A DNA stretch of 22,390 bases from Fimenecus sp052273845 (lineage in GTDB: Bacteria; Bacillota; Clostridia; Oscillospirales; Acutalibacteraceae). Made by a program: the position numbers and the translations under genes. The notes beneath the pieces are model-generated. The model was not told the origin of the DNA and made no database searches. It saw only the letters and a list, made by a program, of their open reading frames with translations. Below, piece by piece: positions 16,112 through 22,390 of the stretch; position 1 is the first letter of the stretch; every line of letters begins with the position of its first letter. The stretch covers positions 1 through 22,390 of the forward strand of contig DAVZHM010000023.1 of the NCBI GenBank assembly GCA_052273845.1. Reading direction: 5' to 3'.

Positions 16112-17164
16112 ATGAACATTTTCGTGGTTAACATTGCGGTGACGTTGCTTTTGGGGGCGCTTCTGTTGGCGATACAGCCATCAGAGCGTAAAAAAAGAAT
16201 ATACATCGCTTTGATGACTGTGAATTGGGTGTGCATTTCGGGACTGCGGAGAGTGGACATCGGTGCGGACACGCTCGTTTACAAAGGGCGTTTCCAACGC
16301 ACGGCAATGACTTCTTGGCGGCATCTGTTTGAGAGCTTTTACCTTGTCTATGTAGATGAGGAGGGCAAAGACCCGGGTTATTCCGTATTTGAAAAAGTCG
16401 TGCAGATTTTCACAGACAATTATCAGGTTTATTTGGTAGTTGTAGCCGTGCTCTTTTTTGTCGGCTTGGCATATTGGATTTACCGATATTCCGCCGACCC
16501 GTGTATGAGTTATCTCCTGTTTTCTTCGTCCCTGTACGCATTCTATGCGCTGACGGGGCTGCGCCAAACGGTTGCTACCGTGTTTGTGGTGTTCGTCGGC
16601 ACAAAACTGATTGAAAAAAGGCGGTTTTGGAAATTTCTTTTGGTGGTGCTGTTGGCATTTACCATACATAAATCCAGCATTTGCTTTTTGCCGTTTTATT
16701 TTCTTTCAAGGATTCCCGTCAATAAAAAAACCATTGCGTTGGTTTCGGTGCTCACACCGCTTGCCTTTGCGTTTAACGAAGAAATCTTCCACTTCTTAGG
16801 GTATTTGGTCGGCTATGAGTACGAGGAAATTGAAAACCGCGGTGCTTACGGGTTCACGTTTATGTATATCGCCGTCACGGTAATTATGGTTTTGTTGCTT
16901 CGGCTGTTTCGCACACGCTGCGAAAACTATAAAATGTACTACAATGCGTTGTTTTTGGGGCTTTTGTTTCTGCCGTTGGTGTTTGTCAATCCCACGGCGA
17001 TGCGCGTGGTGCAGTATTATTCTCTGTTTTTGATGTTATCTGTGCCGCAAATTGTGCGCTGTTTCAGCAAAAAAGTGCGTACGCCGATTTATATGGTTAT
17101 GGTAACGGTTTTGCTTTTGGCAACCAACGTATACAGGTATGAGTATGCGTTTTTCTGGCAATAG
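16112..17164 (+). CDS. EpsG-family polysaccharide polymerase, copy 2 of 3
   Basis: 350 residues, the same length as copy 1, starting 15 bases after it with an AAAAGGA site. It begins MNIFVVNI like copy 3 and ends FFWQ like copy 1. The motif series is conserved in order: KDPGYSVFEKVVQIFTDN, ALTGLRQTVAT, FTIHKSSIC, LVGYEYEE, GAYGFTFMYIAVT, NPTAMRVVQYYSLFLML. Gaps against copy 1 and copy 3 are almost absent, so the three arose by whole-gene tandem duplication. By eye copies 2 and 3 share clearly more residues than either shares with copy 1. Sequence differences concentrate in predicted membrane segments and the loop near residues 46-70 (after ISGLR). All candidate key residues are intact, so it is not a decaying copy. 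Confidence 0.87.
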   Translation: MNIFVVNIAVTLLLGALLLAIQPSERKKRIYIALMTVNWVCISGLRRVDIGADTLVYKGRFQRTAMTSWRHLFESFYLVYVDEEGKDPGYSVFEKVVQIFTDNYQVYLVVVAVLFFVGLAYWIYRYSADPCMSYLLFSSSLYAFYALTGLRQTVATVFVVFVGTKLIEKRRFWKFLLVVLLAFTIHKSSICFLPFYFLSRIPVNKKTIALVSVLTPLAFAFNEEIFHFLGYLVGYEYEEIENRGAYGFTFMYIAVTVIMVLLLRLFRTRCENYKMYYNALFLGLLFLPLVFVNPTAMRVVQYYSLFLMLSVPQIVRCFSKKVRTPIYMVMVTVLLLATNVYRYEYAFFWQ

Positions 17165-17187
17165 GGATATTAAAGGAATTTCTCTGT

Positions 17188-18258
17188 ATGAACATTTTTG
17201 TCGTCAATATCATTTTAACTTTGCTTTTCGGATTTTTACTCTTGGGGGTAAACCCGACAAAGCAAAAACGAAAACTGTATATTGCGTTAATGAGCGTGAA
17301 CTGGATTCTCATTTCGGGACTGCGCGGTATGCGTGTCGGAGCCGATACCCTTTCTTACCGCAACCGATTTGAACGAACGCTTGCAACGCCGTGGAGTAAA
17401 CTTTTCGATAATTTTTACGCGGTATATGTAGGCGATGAGGGAAAAGACCCCGGCTATTCTGTTTTTGAAAAATCGGTGCAGATTTTTACGGACAATTACC
17501 AGGTTTATTTGGTAATCGTTGCGGTGATTTTCTTTACCGCGTTGGCATTTTGGATATACCGTTACTCGTCCGAGCCGTGTATGAGTTATCTCATTTTTTC
17601 CTCATTTTTGTTTGCTTTTTATGCGCTGACGGGTATCCGGCAAACGGTTGCCACGGTATTTGTCGTTTTGCTCGGCACAAAACTGATTGAAAAACGGAAG
17701 TTTTTGCCGTTTCTGTTGCTGGTACTGGTCGGCTTCACCATACACAAATCGGCAATTTGCTTTTTGCCGTTCTATTTTCTGTCGAGGCTTCCCATCAACA
17801 AAATAACCATTGCGGGCGTTGCGGTGCTCACGCCGATTGTATTTCTGTTCAATGACGAAATTTTCGGTTTGTTGGGGTATTTGGTCGGCTATGAATACAC
17901 AGAACTCGAAAACCGCGGTGCTTACGGGTTTACCTTTATGTATATCGCCGTGACCGTCGTTATGTTGTTTTTGTTGCGGTTCATCCGCAGAAAATGCCCG
18001 CATTACAAAATATATTACAACGCGCTGTTTTTGGGACTGTTATTCTTGCCGTTGGTGTTTGTCAATCCTACAACCATGCGCGTGGTGCAGTATTATTCCC
18101 TGTTTTTGATGCTGTCTGTACCCGAAATCGTGCGCGCCGCGTTCGACAAGCGAACAGGCGCTCTGATGTATGCGCTGATGCTTATCGTTTTGCTTTCGGC
18201 AACCAACGTTTACAGTTATGAATATGCATTTTTCTGGCAATTACAGGTGATAAAATGA
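17188..18258 (+). CDS. EpsG-family polysaccharide polymerase, copy 3 of 3, with read-through tail
   Basis: 356 residues, ATG preceded by AAAGGA with a rather long spacer (about 11-12 bases). It carries the full EpsG-like motif set (DPGYSVFEK, ALTGIRQTVAT, FTIHKSAIC, LVGYEY, NPTTMRVVQYYSLFLML). Copies 1 and 2 stop straight after FFWQ. Here the codon at the same place is TTA (18241-18243), so five more residues (LQVIK) are added before TGA 18256-18258. Those extra codons contain AGGTGA (18245-18250), which serves as the ribosome binding site for the next gene, whose ATG overlaps the stop. This suggests the 3' end was remodelled when the following, more A+T-rich genes joined the operon (inference). 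Function as for the other copies. Confidence 0.87.
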   Translation: MNIFVVNIILTLLFGFLLLGVNPTKQKRKLYIALMSVNWILISGLRGMRVGADTLSYRNRFERTLATPWSKLFDNFYAVYVGDEGKDPGYSVFEKSVQIFTDNYQVYLVIVAVIFFTALAFWIYRYSSEPCMSYLIFSSFLFAFYALTGIRQTVATVFVVLLGTKLIEKRKFLPFLLLVLVGFTIHKSAICFLPFYFLSRLPINKITIAGVAVLTPIVFLFNDEIFGLLGYLVGYEYTELENRGAYGFTFMYIAVTVVMLFLLRFIRRKCPHYKIYYNALFLGLLFLPLVFVNPTTMRVVQYYSLFLMLSVPEIVRAAFDKRTGALMYALMLIVLLSATNVYSYEYAFFWQLQVIK

Positions 18259-19406
18259 AAAAAATCTTCTATATTTCATATTACTCTTCGCCGTCCGACA
18301 GTGAAAAAAGAGACGCGGTTTTATCGGCGGTTAATAAAATGGATTATATATGCGAAAGCCTTGAAAAAAACGGGTGCGAGGTTGAAATCATCTCTGCATC
18401 GCCAACTCTCGGAAAAAAGTTGGGGAAGGCGAGAATCAAAAAGATAACCGACAGAACAACGCTTAAACTTTTTTTCTCTTTGCCCAATGTGAACAAAATT
18501 GTTTCACTTGCGAACAGGGTATGTATGAAAACGCAGATGCTTTTTTATATGCTTAAAAATACAAAGCGTGACAGTATGGTTATCGTTTATCATTCGCTTG
18601 GATATATGTCGCTTGTAAAAATGCTTAAAAAGATAAAGGGCTTTAAGTTGATTATAGAGGCGGAAGAGATATACGGTGACGTTATCGGTAATCCAAAGAC
18701 CGTAAAAAAAGAATATAGCTTTTTCAAAATTGCCGACAGCTTTATATTTCCGACTGAGCTTTTGTCCGAAAGGGTAAATACCCAAAAAAAACCGGAAGCG
18801 ATAATTTACGGAACATACCATATTTCAAAGAAAATGCCGAAGCTGTTTACAGACGGTAAAATTCACTGTGTTTATGCAGGAACGCTTGACCCGAGAAAAG
18901 GCGGCGCAGTAGCAGCAACAGCAGCAGCTCTCTTTCTTAACGGCAATTATCATATCCATATTTTAGGCTTTGGTAACGAAAAAGAGAAAAAGGAAATGTT
19001 CGACATTATAGATGATATTTCAAAAAAGACCGAAGCGAAAATAACTTATGACGGATTGCTTTCCGGAGATGAATTTACATCATTTATTCAAAGCTGCGAT
19101 ATAGGCTTCAGCACGCAAAACCCTGACGCTGCGTTTAATTCAACGTCGTTCCCGTCTAAAATATTGACTTATATGGTAAACGGGTTAAGAGTTGTAAGCG
19201 TTCGAATTCCCGCCATAGAAAAATCAGCCGTCGGGAAATATATGTATTATTACGATGAACAAACACCGGAAAATATAGCAAAAGCTGTAAAGAATATTGT
19301 CTTTACGGAGGAATATGACAGCAGACAATGCATTCGGCAGCTGGAGTTGAATTTTGTAAAAGCCTTAGCGGCAGTACTGGAGGAAAATGCAGGTGAAAAT
19401 CTTTAA
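18255..19406 (+). CDS. GT4-like glycosyltransferase of foreign base composition
   Basis: 383 residues, ATG overlapping the end of the third EpsG-like gene. A GT-B layout is visible: N-terminal IFYISYYSSPSDSEKRD (4-20), VYHSLGYMSL (111-120), LIIEAEEIYGDV (132-143), then YAGTLDPRKGG (207-217), HILGFGNEKEKKE (235-247) and FPSKILTYMVNGLRVVS (299-315). There is no clear E-x7-E; the FPSKILTYM variant occupies that site. The DNA is visibly richer in A+T than the preceding genes (18 G+C in the 60 bases 18541-18600) and uses ATA, AGA and CTT codons that neighbours mostly avoid, which suggests acquisition from another genome. It overlaps the acetyltransferase by 20 bases. Transferase role is likely, sugar unknown. 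Confidence 0.83.
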   Translation: MKKIFYISYYSSPSDSEKRDAVLSAVNKMDYICESLEKNGCEVEIISASPTLGKKLGKARIKKITDRTTLKLFFSLPNVNKIVSLANRVCMKTQMLFYMLKNTKRDSMVIVYHSLGYMSLVKMLKKIKGFKLIIEAEEIYGDVIGNPKTVKKEYSFFKIADSFIFPTELLSERVNTQKKPEAIIYGTYHISKKMPKLFTDGKIHCVYAGTLDPRKGGAVAATAAALFLNGNYHIHILGFGNEKEKKEMFDIIDDISKKTEAKITYDGLLSGDEFTSFIQSCDIGFSTQNPDAAFNSTSFPSKILTYMVNGLRVVSVRIPAIEKSAVGKYMYYYDEQTPENIAKAVKNIVFTEEYDSRQCIRQLELNFVKALAAVLEENAGENL

Positions 19407-20076
19407 TATATTGAAGCAGATGATGATTGTACAAAAATTGGCAAAATCGACGAATTCGCAAATCAGTCACCGCGCCTATCTTCATAATGTTCAGCTGGAG
19501 AAAAGCGGTCAAAATCAAATATGTTCCGGCGTGACACTTTGTGATGTTCGGATGGGCGCACACAGCTATATCGGGGCATCATCGGAGTTTACAGCAACAG
19601 AAATCGGCAGATACTGTTCGATTTCGGAAAATGTTAGGTTGATTGCGGGACGCCACCCGGTACAGACTTATGTCAGTACACATCCGATTTTTTATTCAAA
19701 AAATTATCGGAATGCTTTCAGTCAAACAGATTTTGAAGAGTATCATCATGCTGAGAAGAACACAAAAACTCTTTTAAAAATCGGTAACGATGTTTGGATT
19801 GGTGCAGATGTATGCCTCTTGGACGGCGTCACAATCGGAGATGGCGCAATCATTGCAGCGGGTGCGGTTGTGACAAAGGATGTGTCGCCGTATACAATCG
19901 TAGGCGGTGTTCCGGCAAAAGAAATTCGCAAGCGTTTTTCTGCGGAAGAAATTGAATTTTTGTTGCAAATAAAATGGTGGAAACACGATGAGTTATGGAT
20001 TCGTAAGTACAGCGATTGCTTTGCGAATATAAAAAAATTCCAAGAAGCATTGTTGCGTGATGCCGCAACACAGTAA
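19387..20076 (+). CDS. Hexapeptide-repeat O-acetyltransferase (CatB/XAT-like)
   Basis: 229 residues. ATG 19387 is only three bases after GGAGG (19379-19383); an in-frame GTG at 19393 has a better spacing (nine bases) and may be the true start. The body is a left-handed beta-helix: hexapeptide repeats at about 49-84 (GVTLCDVRMGAHSYIG) and 132-178 (IGNDVWIGADVCLLDGVTI through IVGGVPAK). The RHP at 89-91 supplies the candidate catalytic His (H90), with the large loop 92-128 between repeat blocks typical of xenobiotic/capsule acetyltransferases. Such enzymes move acetyl from acetyl-CoA to a sugar hydroxyl. A hydrophilic C-terminal helix follows. It likely O-acetylates a sugar of this polysaccharide, perhaps the one added by the transferase just upstream. 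Composition resembles that gene, so the two may have arrived together. Confidence 0.92.
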   Translation: MQVKIFNILKQMMIVQKLAKSTNSQISHRAYLHNVQLEKSGQNQICSGVTLCDVRMGAHSYIGASSEFTATEIGRYCSISENVRLIAGRHPVQTYVSTHPIFYSKNYRNAFSQTDFEEYHHAEKNTKTLLKIGNDVWIGADVCLLDGVTIGDGAIIAAGAVVTKDVSPYTIVGGVPAKEIRKRFSAEEIEFLLQIKWWKHDELWIRKYSDCFANIKKFQEALLRDAATQ

Positions 20077-20136
20077 ATCGGGCTTTTGTTGTGTAAAGGG
20101 TTAGCTCATAAGCAATCAAGGAGAAATAATAGATTT

Positions 20137-21675
20137 ATGAACAGAAAAATCGGAGTTATCTACTCCTATGCGTTGATGATTGTCGAGGTCTTTTCGGCAA
20201 CGCTGTTTACGCCGTATTTAATTCGCTCGCTCGGGCAGGCGGAATACGGGGTATATCAATTGGTTTCCTCCGTTACGGCGTATTTGATGCTTCTCGACCT
20301 TGGCATTGGCAATGCGGTCATTCGTTATATGGCGAAATACCGCGCCGAAAACAACAAACAAAAGCAAGAGGAATTTTTGGGCATTGCCACCTTGTTTTAC
20401 GGGTTGATTGCCATTGTGGTTTTGGTTATCGGTGCAGTGCTTTTGTGGGTGTTTCCAACGGCGTTTGCCAAAGGCTTAACACCGGAAGAAATCACAATCG
20501 GCAGAAAACTTTTAACGGTTACCATGCTTTCCACGGCGGTTACCTTGGGCACATCTTCATTCGCCACCACCTTAATGGCATATGAACGGTTTTCGTTTTC
20601 CAAAGGGTTAAGCATTTTGTTTTCTCTTTTAAAAATCGTTTTTTCTATGATTGCGTTAAAACTCGGTATGCGTTCTTTGGGCGTGGTGATGGTGTATGTC
20701 ATTACCAACTTATTGACGCGCGGCGCTTACACAGCATATGTATTGTTGAAACTGCATTTGAAACCGAAATTTAAAAATCCCGATTTCGGCTTTGTCAAAG
20801 AAACGGTTTCCTATTCCGCTTTTGTGTTTTTGCAAATGGTTGCTGCGCAAATCAACGCGATGACCGACTCGGTGCTGTTGGGCATTTTGGCAAAAGGCTC
20901 CTCGGTGATTATCGCCGTTTACGGTGCGGGTGCCCAAATTGTGCAGTATTTCAAAACCGTCGGCGGGCATTTCAACGGTGTTTTGATGGCGGGCGTGGTG
21001 CGTTTGGTGGAAAGCGGGGCGAATGCAAAAGCCTTGCAGGACGAAATGGTGCGCATCGGCAGAATCGTATTTATGATGCTCGGTATGGTTTTTACGGTTT
21101 TTGTTGTCAACGGCACTGATTTTATGGTATTATGGGCGGGGGAAAATTATCGGCAAGGCTATTTGGTTGCAGTTGTGATTATGGTGCCGACCATGTTTGC
21201 CCTTGTGCAAAGCATCGGCAACCAAATTCTGTGGGCAATGAACCGCCACCGTGTGCAGGCGGTTATTCAAATCGTTTCCGCCGTACTGAACATTGTGCTG
21301 ACCGTGTTTTTGATCAAGTGGAACCCGCTTATCGGCGCGGTTACGGGTTCGGTAATTGCTTTGACGGTCGGCGATGTGGTTTGTATGAATGCGATGTTCA
21401 AAAAGGAAATCGGGATAAGCCTTTTAGGCTACTACAAAGGCTTATTAAAAGGTATTTTGCCTGCATTGCTCTTTTCGGCGGGCGCAGGACTTCTGTTTTA
21501 TCAAATCGGGCTTTCCAAATACGGGTGGCTCGGGCTGATTGCCAACTGTGCGGTGATGGTGCTCGTTTACGGCATTTGTATGCTTTGGTTCGGTATGAAC
21601 GCTTCCGAAAAGCGTATGATTATAAATATGTTTAAAAAAATTATGAAAAAACTGCATTTGGCAAAGGGTGTATGA
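20137..21675 (+). CDS. wzx: Wzx-type lipid-linked oligosaccharide flippase (MOP superfamily)
   Basis: 512 residues from ATG 20137. AAGGAG at 20118-20123 is about 13 bases upstream, longer than ideal; the frame is open back to a TTG at 20086 that has no binding site. It is very hydrophobic, with about 12-14 transmembrane segments, and shows the MOP/Wzx N-terminal pattern: FTPYLIRSLGQAEYGVYQLV (24-43) and LDLGIGNAVIRYMAKYR (53-69). The second half repeats the fold, with conserved AVYGAGAQI and the MVPTMFALVQSIGNQIL helix. Wzx proteins move undecaprenyl-pyrophosphate-linked repeat units across the membrane for the EpsG/Wzy polymerase. The C terminus is a basic amphipathic tail. The 60-base gap before it holds no clear promoter. 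Confidence 0.93.
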   Translation: MNRKIGVIYSYALMIVEVFSATLFTPYLIRSLGQAEYGVYQLVSSVTAYLMLLDLGIGNAVIRYMAKYRAENNKQKQEEFLGIATLFYGLIAIVVLVIGAVLLWVFPTAFAKGLTPEEITIGRKLLTVTMLSTAVTLGTSSFATTLMAYERFSFSKGLSILFSLLKIVFSMIALKLGMRSLGVVMVYVITNLLTRGAYTAYVLLKLHLKPKFKNPDFGFVKETVSYSAFVFLQMVAAQINAMTDSVLLGILAKGSSVIIAVYGAGAQIVQYFKTVGGHFNGVLMAGVVRLVESGANAKALQDEMVRIGRIVFMMLGMVFTVFVVNGTDFMVLWAGENYRQGYLVAVVIMVPTMFALVQSIGNQILWAMNRHRVQAVIQIVSAVLNIVLTVFLIKWNPLIGAVTGSVIALTVGDVVCMNAMFKKEIGISLLGYYKGLLKGILPALLFSAGAGLLFYQIGLSKYGWLGLIANCAVMVLVYGICMLWFGMNASEKRMIINMFKKIMKKLHLAKGV

Positions 21676-21678
21676 CTT

Positions 21679-22390
21679 ATGTTTAAAGACAAGACTTTGA
21701 TGATTACGGGCGGCACGGGTTCGTTCGGCAATACGGTGCTGCGTCGTTTCCTTGAAACCGACATCGGTGAAATTCGCGTATTCTCCCGCGATGAAAAAAA
21801 GCAGGATGATATGCGCCATGAGTTTCAACAAACCATGCCCGAAGTTTCCGATAAACTGAAGTTTTATATCGGCGATGTGCGCGATTTGCAATCCGTGAAA
21901 AACGCTATGCACGGGGTGGACTATATTTTCCACGCCGCTGCATTAAAGCAAGTGCCTTCTTGCGAGTTCTTCCCTGTTGAAGCGGTTAAAACCAATGTGC
22001 TCGGTACAGACAATGTGTTGACCGCCGCCATTGATGAGGGCGTGAAATGTGTAATTTGCCTTTCCACCGATAAGGCGGCATACCCCGTAAATGCAATGGG
22101 GACTTCCAAAGCGATGATGGAAAAGGTGGTTGTGGCGAAATCCAGAACCGTTTCGCCCGACAAAACCAAAATCTGCTGCACACGCTACGGCAACGTTCTC
22201 TGCTCAAGAGGCTCGGTGGTACCGCTGTGGATTGAGCAAATCCGCGAAGGCAAGCCGATTACCATTACAGAACCAAAAATGACGCGCTTTGTAATGAGTT
22301 TGGAAGAAGCGGTGGATTTGGTGCTGTTTGCGTTCGAAAACGGCGAAAGCGGAGATATTCTTGTTCAAAAAGCACCTGCTTGCACAATCG
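21679..22390 (+). CDS. capE: UDP-GlcNAc 4,6-dehydratase/5-epimerase CapE (FnlA/WbjB), 3' truncated by window end
   Basis: 237 residues are visible from ATG 21679 and the frame is open at the right edge; family members are about 340 residues. It is an extended SDR: GGTGSFG (11-17) binds NADP, followed by FSRDEKKQDDMRHEF, YIGDVRDLQSV and HAAALKQVPSCEF. The catalytic region has LSTDKAAYPVNAMG and SKAMMEK, the M-xxx-K active site used in place of Y-xxx-K by the CapD/CapE/FlaA1 group. The KQVPSCE, TRYGNV and FVQKAP-like (LVQKAPACTI) signatures match CapE/FnlA/WbjB, the first enzyme making UDP-L-FucNAc (and UDP-L-PneNAc) from UDP-GlcNAc. The partners CapF and CapG (FnlB, FnlC) would be expected just beyond the window. 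A possible binding site AAAGGGTG lies about ten bases upstream, inside the end of wzx. Confidence 0.93.
   Translation, partial: MFKDKTLMITGGTGSFGNTVLRRFLETDIGEIRVFSRDEKKQDDMRHEFQQTMPEVSDKLKFYIGDVRDLQSVKNAMHGVDYIFHAAALKQVPSCEFFPVEAVKTNVLGTDNVLTAAIDEGVKCVICLSTDKAAYPVNAMGTSKAMMEKVVVAKSRTVSPDKTKICCTRYGNVLCSRGSVVPLWIEQIREGKPITITEPKMTRFVMSLEEAVDLVLFAFENGESGDILVQKAPACTI

Larger units (their letters stand above)
15044..18258 (+). repeat. Tandem triplication of an EpsG-like gene (direct repeats of about 1.05-1.07 kb)
   Basis: Three head-to-tail paralogous genes with spacers of 15 and 23 bases. DNA identity is patchy, with the longest exact matches I found about 20-22 bases, for example the stretches around 16995-17020 and 18075-18100 encoding MRVVQYY. 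The duplications are therefore old enough for synonymous sites to have drifted, although the protein motifs are held. Residual identity could still allow occasional recombination between copies. Confidence 0.9.

Noticed and set aside
15044..18258. Possibility that the triplicated genes are an assembly artefact
   Set aside because: The copies differ throughout at both DNA and protein level and have different spacers and ends, so they are real paralogues and not a repeated read path.
20051..20070. Perfect 7-bp hairpin (TGTTGCG/CGCAACA, six-base loop) at the end of the acetyltransferase gene
   Set aside because: No T-run follows and the stem is short and inside coding sequence, so it is not credible as a terminator.
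1..22390. CRISPR array, tRNA/rRNA genes, insertion sequences
   Set aside because: No regularly spaced repeats, tRNA cloverleaf-like segments, rRNA motifs or transposase frames were seen on either strand.

Overview
The window looks like a chromosomal segment of a low-to-mid G+C Gram-positive bacterium, most likely a gut-type Clostridia. The reasons are strong AGGAGG-like ribosome binding sites, GTG and TTG starts, a siphophage-type lysis cassette of Firmicutes style, and EpsG-type polymerases. The species cannot be named from the sequence. All genes I accept lie on the + strand. No stretch over 300 bases lacks a gene; the longest gap is about 176 bases (2784-2959).

Region 1 (1-2834) is the distal end of a prophage or prophage remnant: a tail or baseplate-type protein (4-1353, possibly continuing off the left edge), a GH25 lysozyme endolysin (1368-2249), a small XhlA-like protein (2255-2530) and a holin (2532-2783). 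A strong hairpin with a T-rich tail (2795-2834) closes it. No integrase, att site or tRNA is visible.

Region 2 (2892-22390, running off the right edge) is a compact surface-polysaccharide (capsule/EPS) operon behind a near-consensus promoter (-35 at 2892, -10 at 2915, 17-bp spacer). Gene order: initiating phosphoglycosyl transferase; HpcH/HpaI-type aldolase; D-2-hydroxyacid dehydrogenase; GT4; WbpO/TviB-type UDP-HexNAc 6-dehydrogenase; asparagine-synthase-like protein lacking the glutaminase Cys; ATP-grasp protein; WbpP-type UDP-GlcNAc 4-epimerase; GT2; GT-B transferase; GT4; three tandem EpsG-family paralogues; GT4-like transferase; hexapeptide acetyltransferase; Wzx flippase; and the start of capE (UDP-GlcNAc 4,6-dehydratase/5-epimerase). 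Most junctions are overlaps or gaps under 70 bases, so one long transcript with translational coupling is likely.

Working model (inference): the phosphoglycosyl transferase loads the first sugar on undecaprenyl phosphate. The epimerase and dehydrogenase make UDP-GalNAc and UDP-GalNAcA, and CapE starts the L-FucNAc branch. The glycosyltransferases build the repeat unit, which is O-acetylated, flipped by Wzx and polymerised by one or more EpsG-like enzymes. Two gene pairs hint at unusual non-sugar decorations: aldolase with 2-hydroxyacid dehydrogenase, and Asn-synthase-like with ATP-grasp. The tandem triplication of the polymerase is the most distinctive structural feature. Two segments (about 7828-10418 and 18255-20076) look more A+T-rich than their neighbours and may be separately acquired cassettes. 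No Wzz/Wze-type chain-length or tyrosine-kinase genes and no regulator are in the window.
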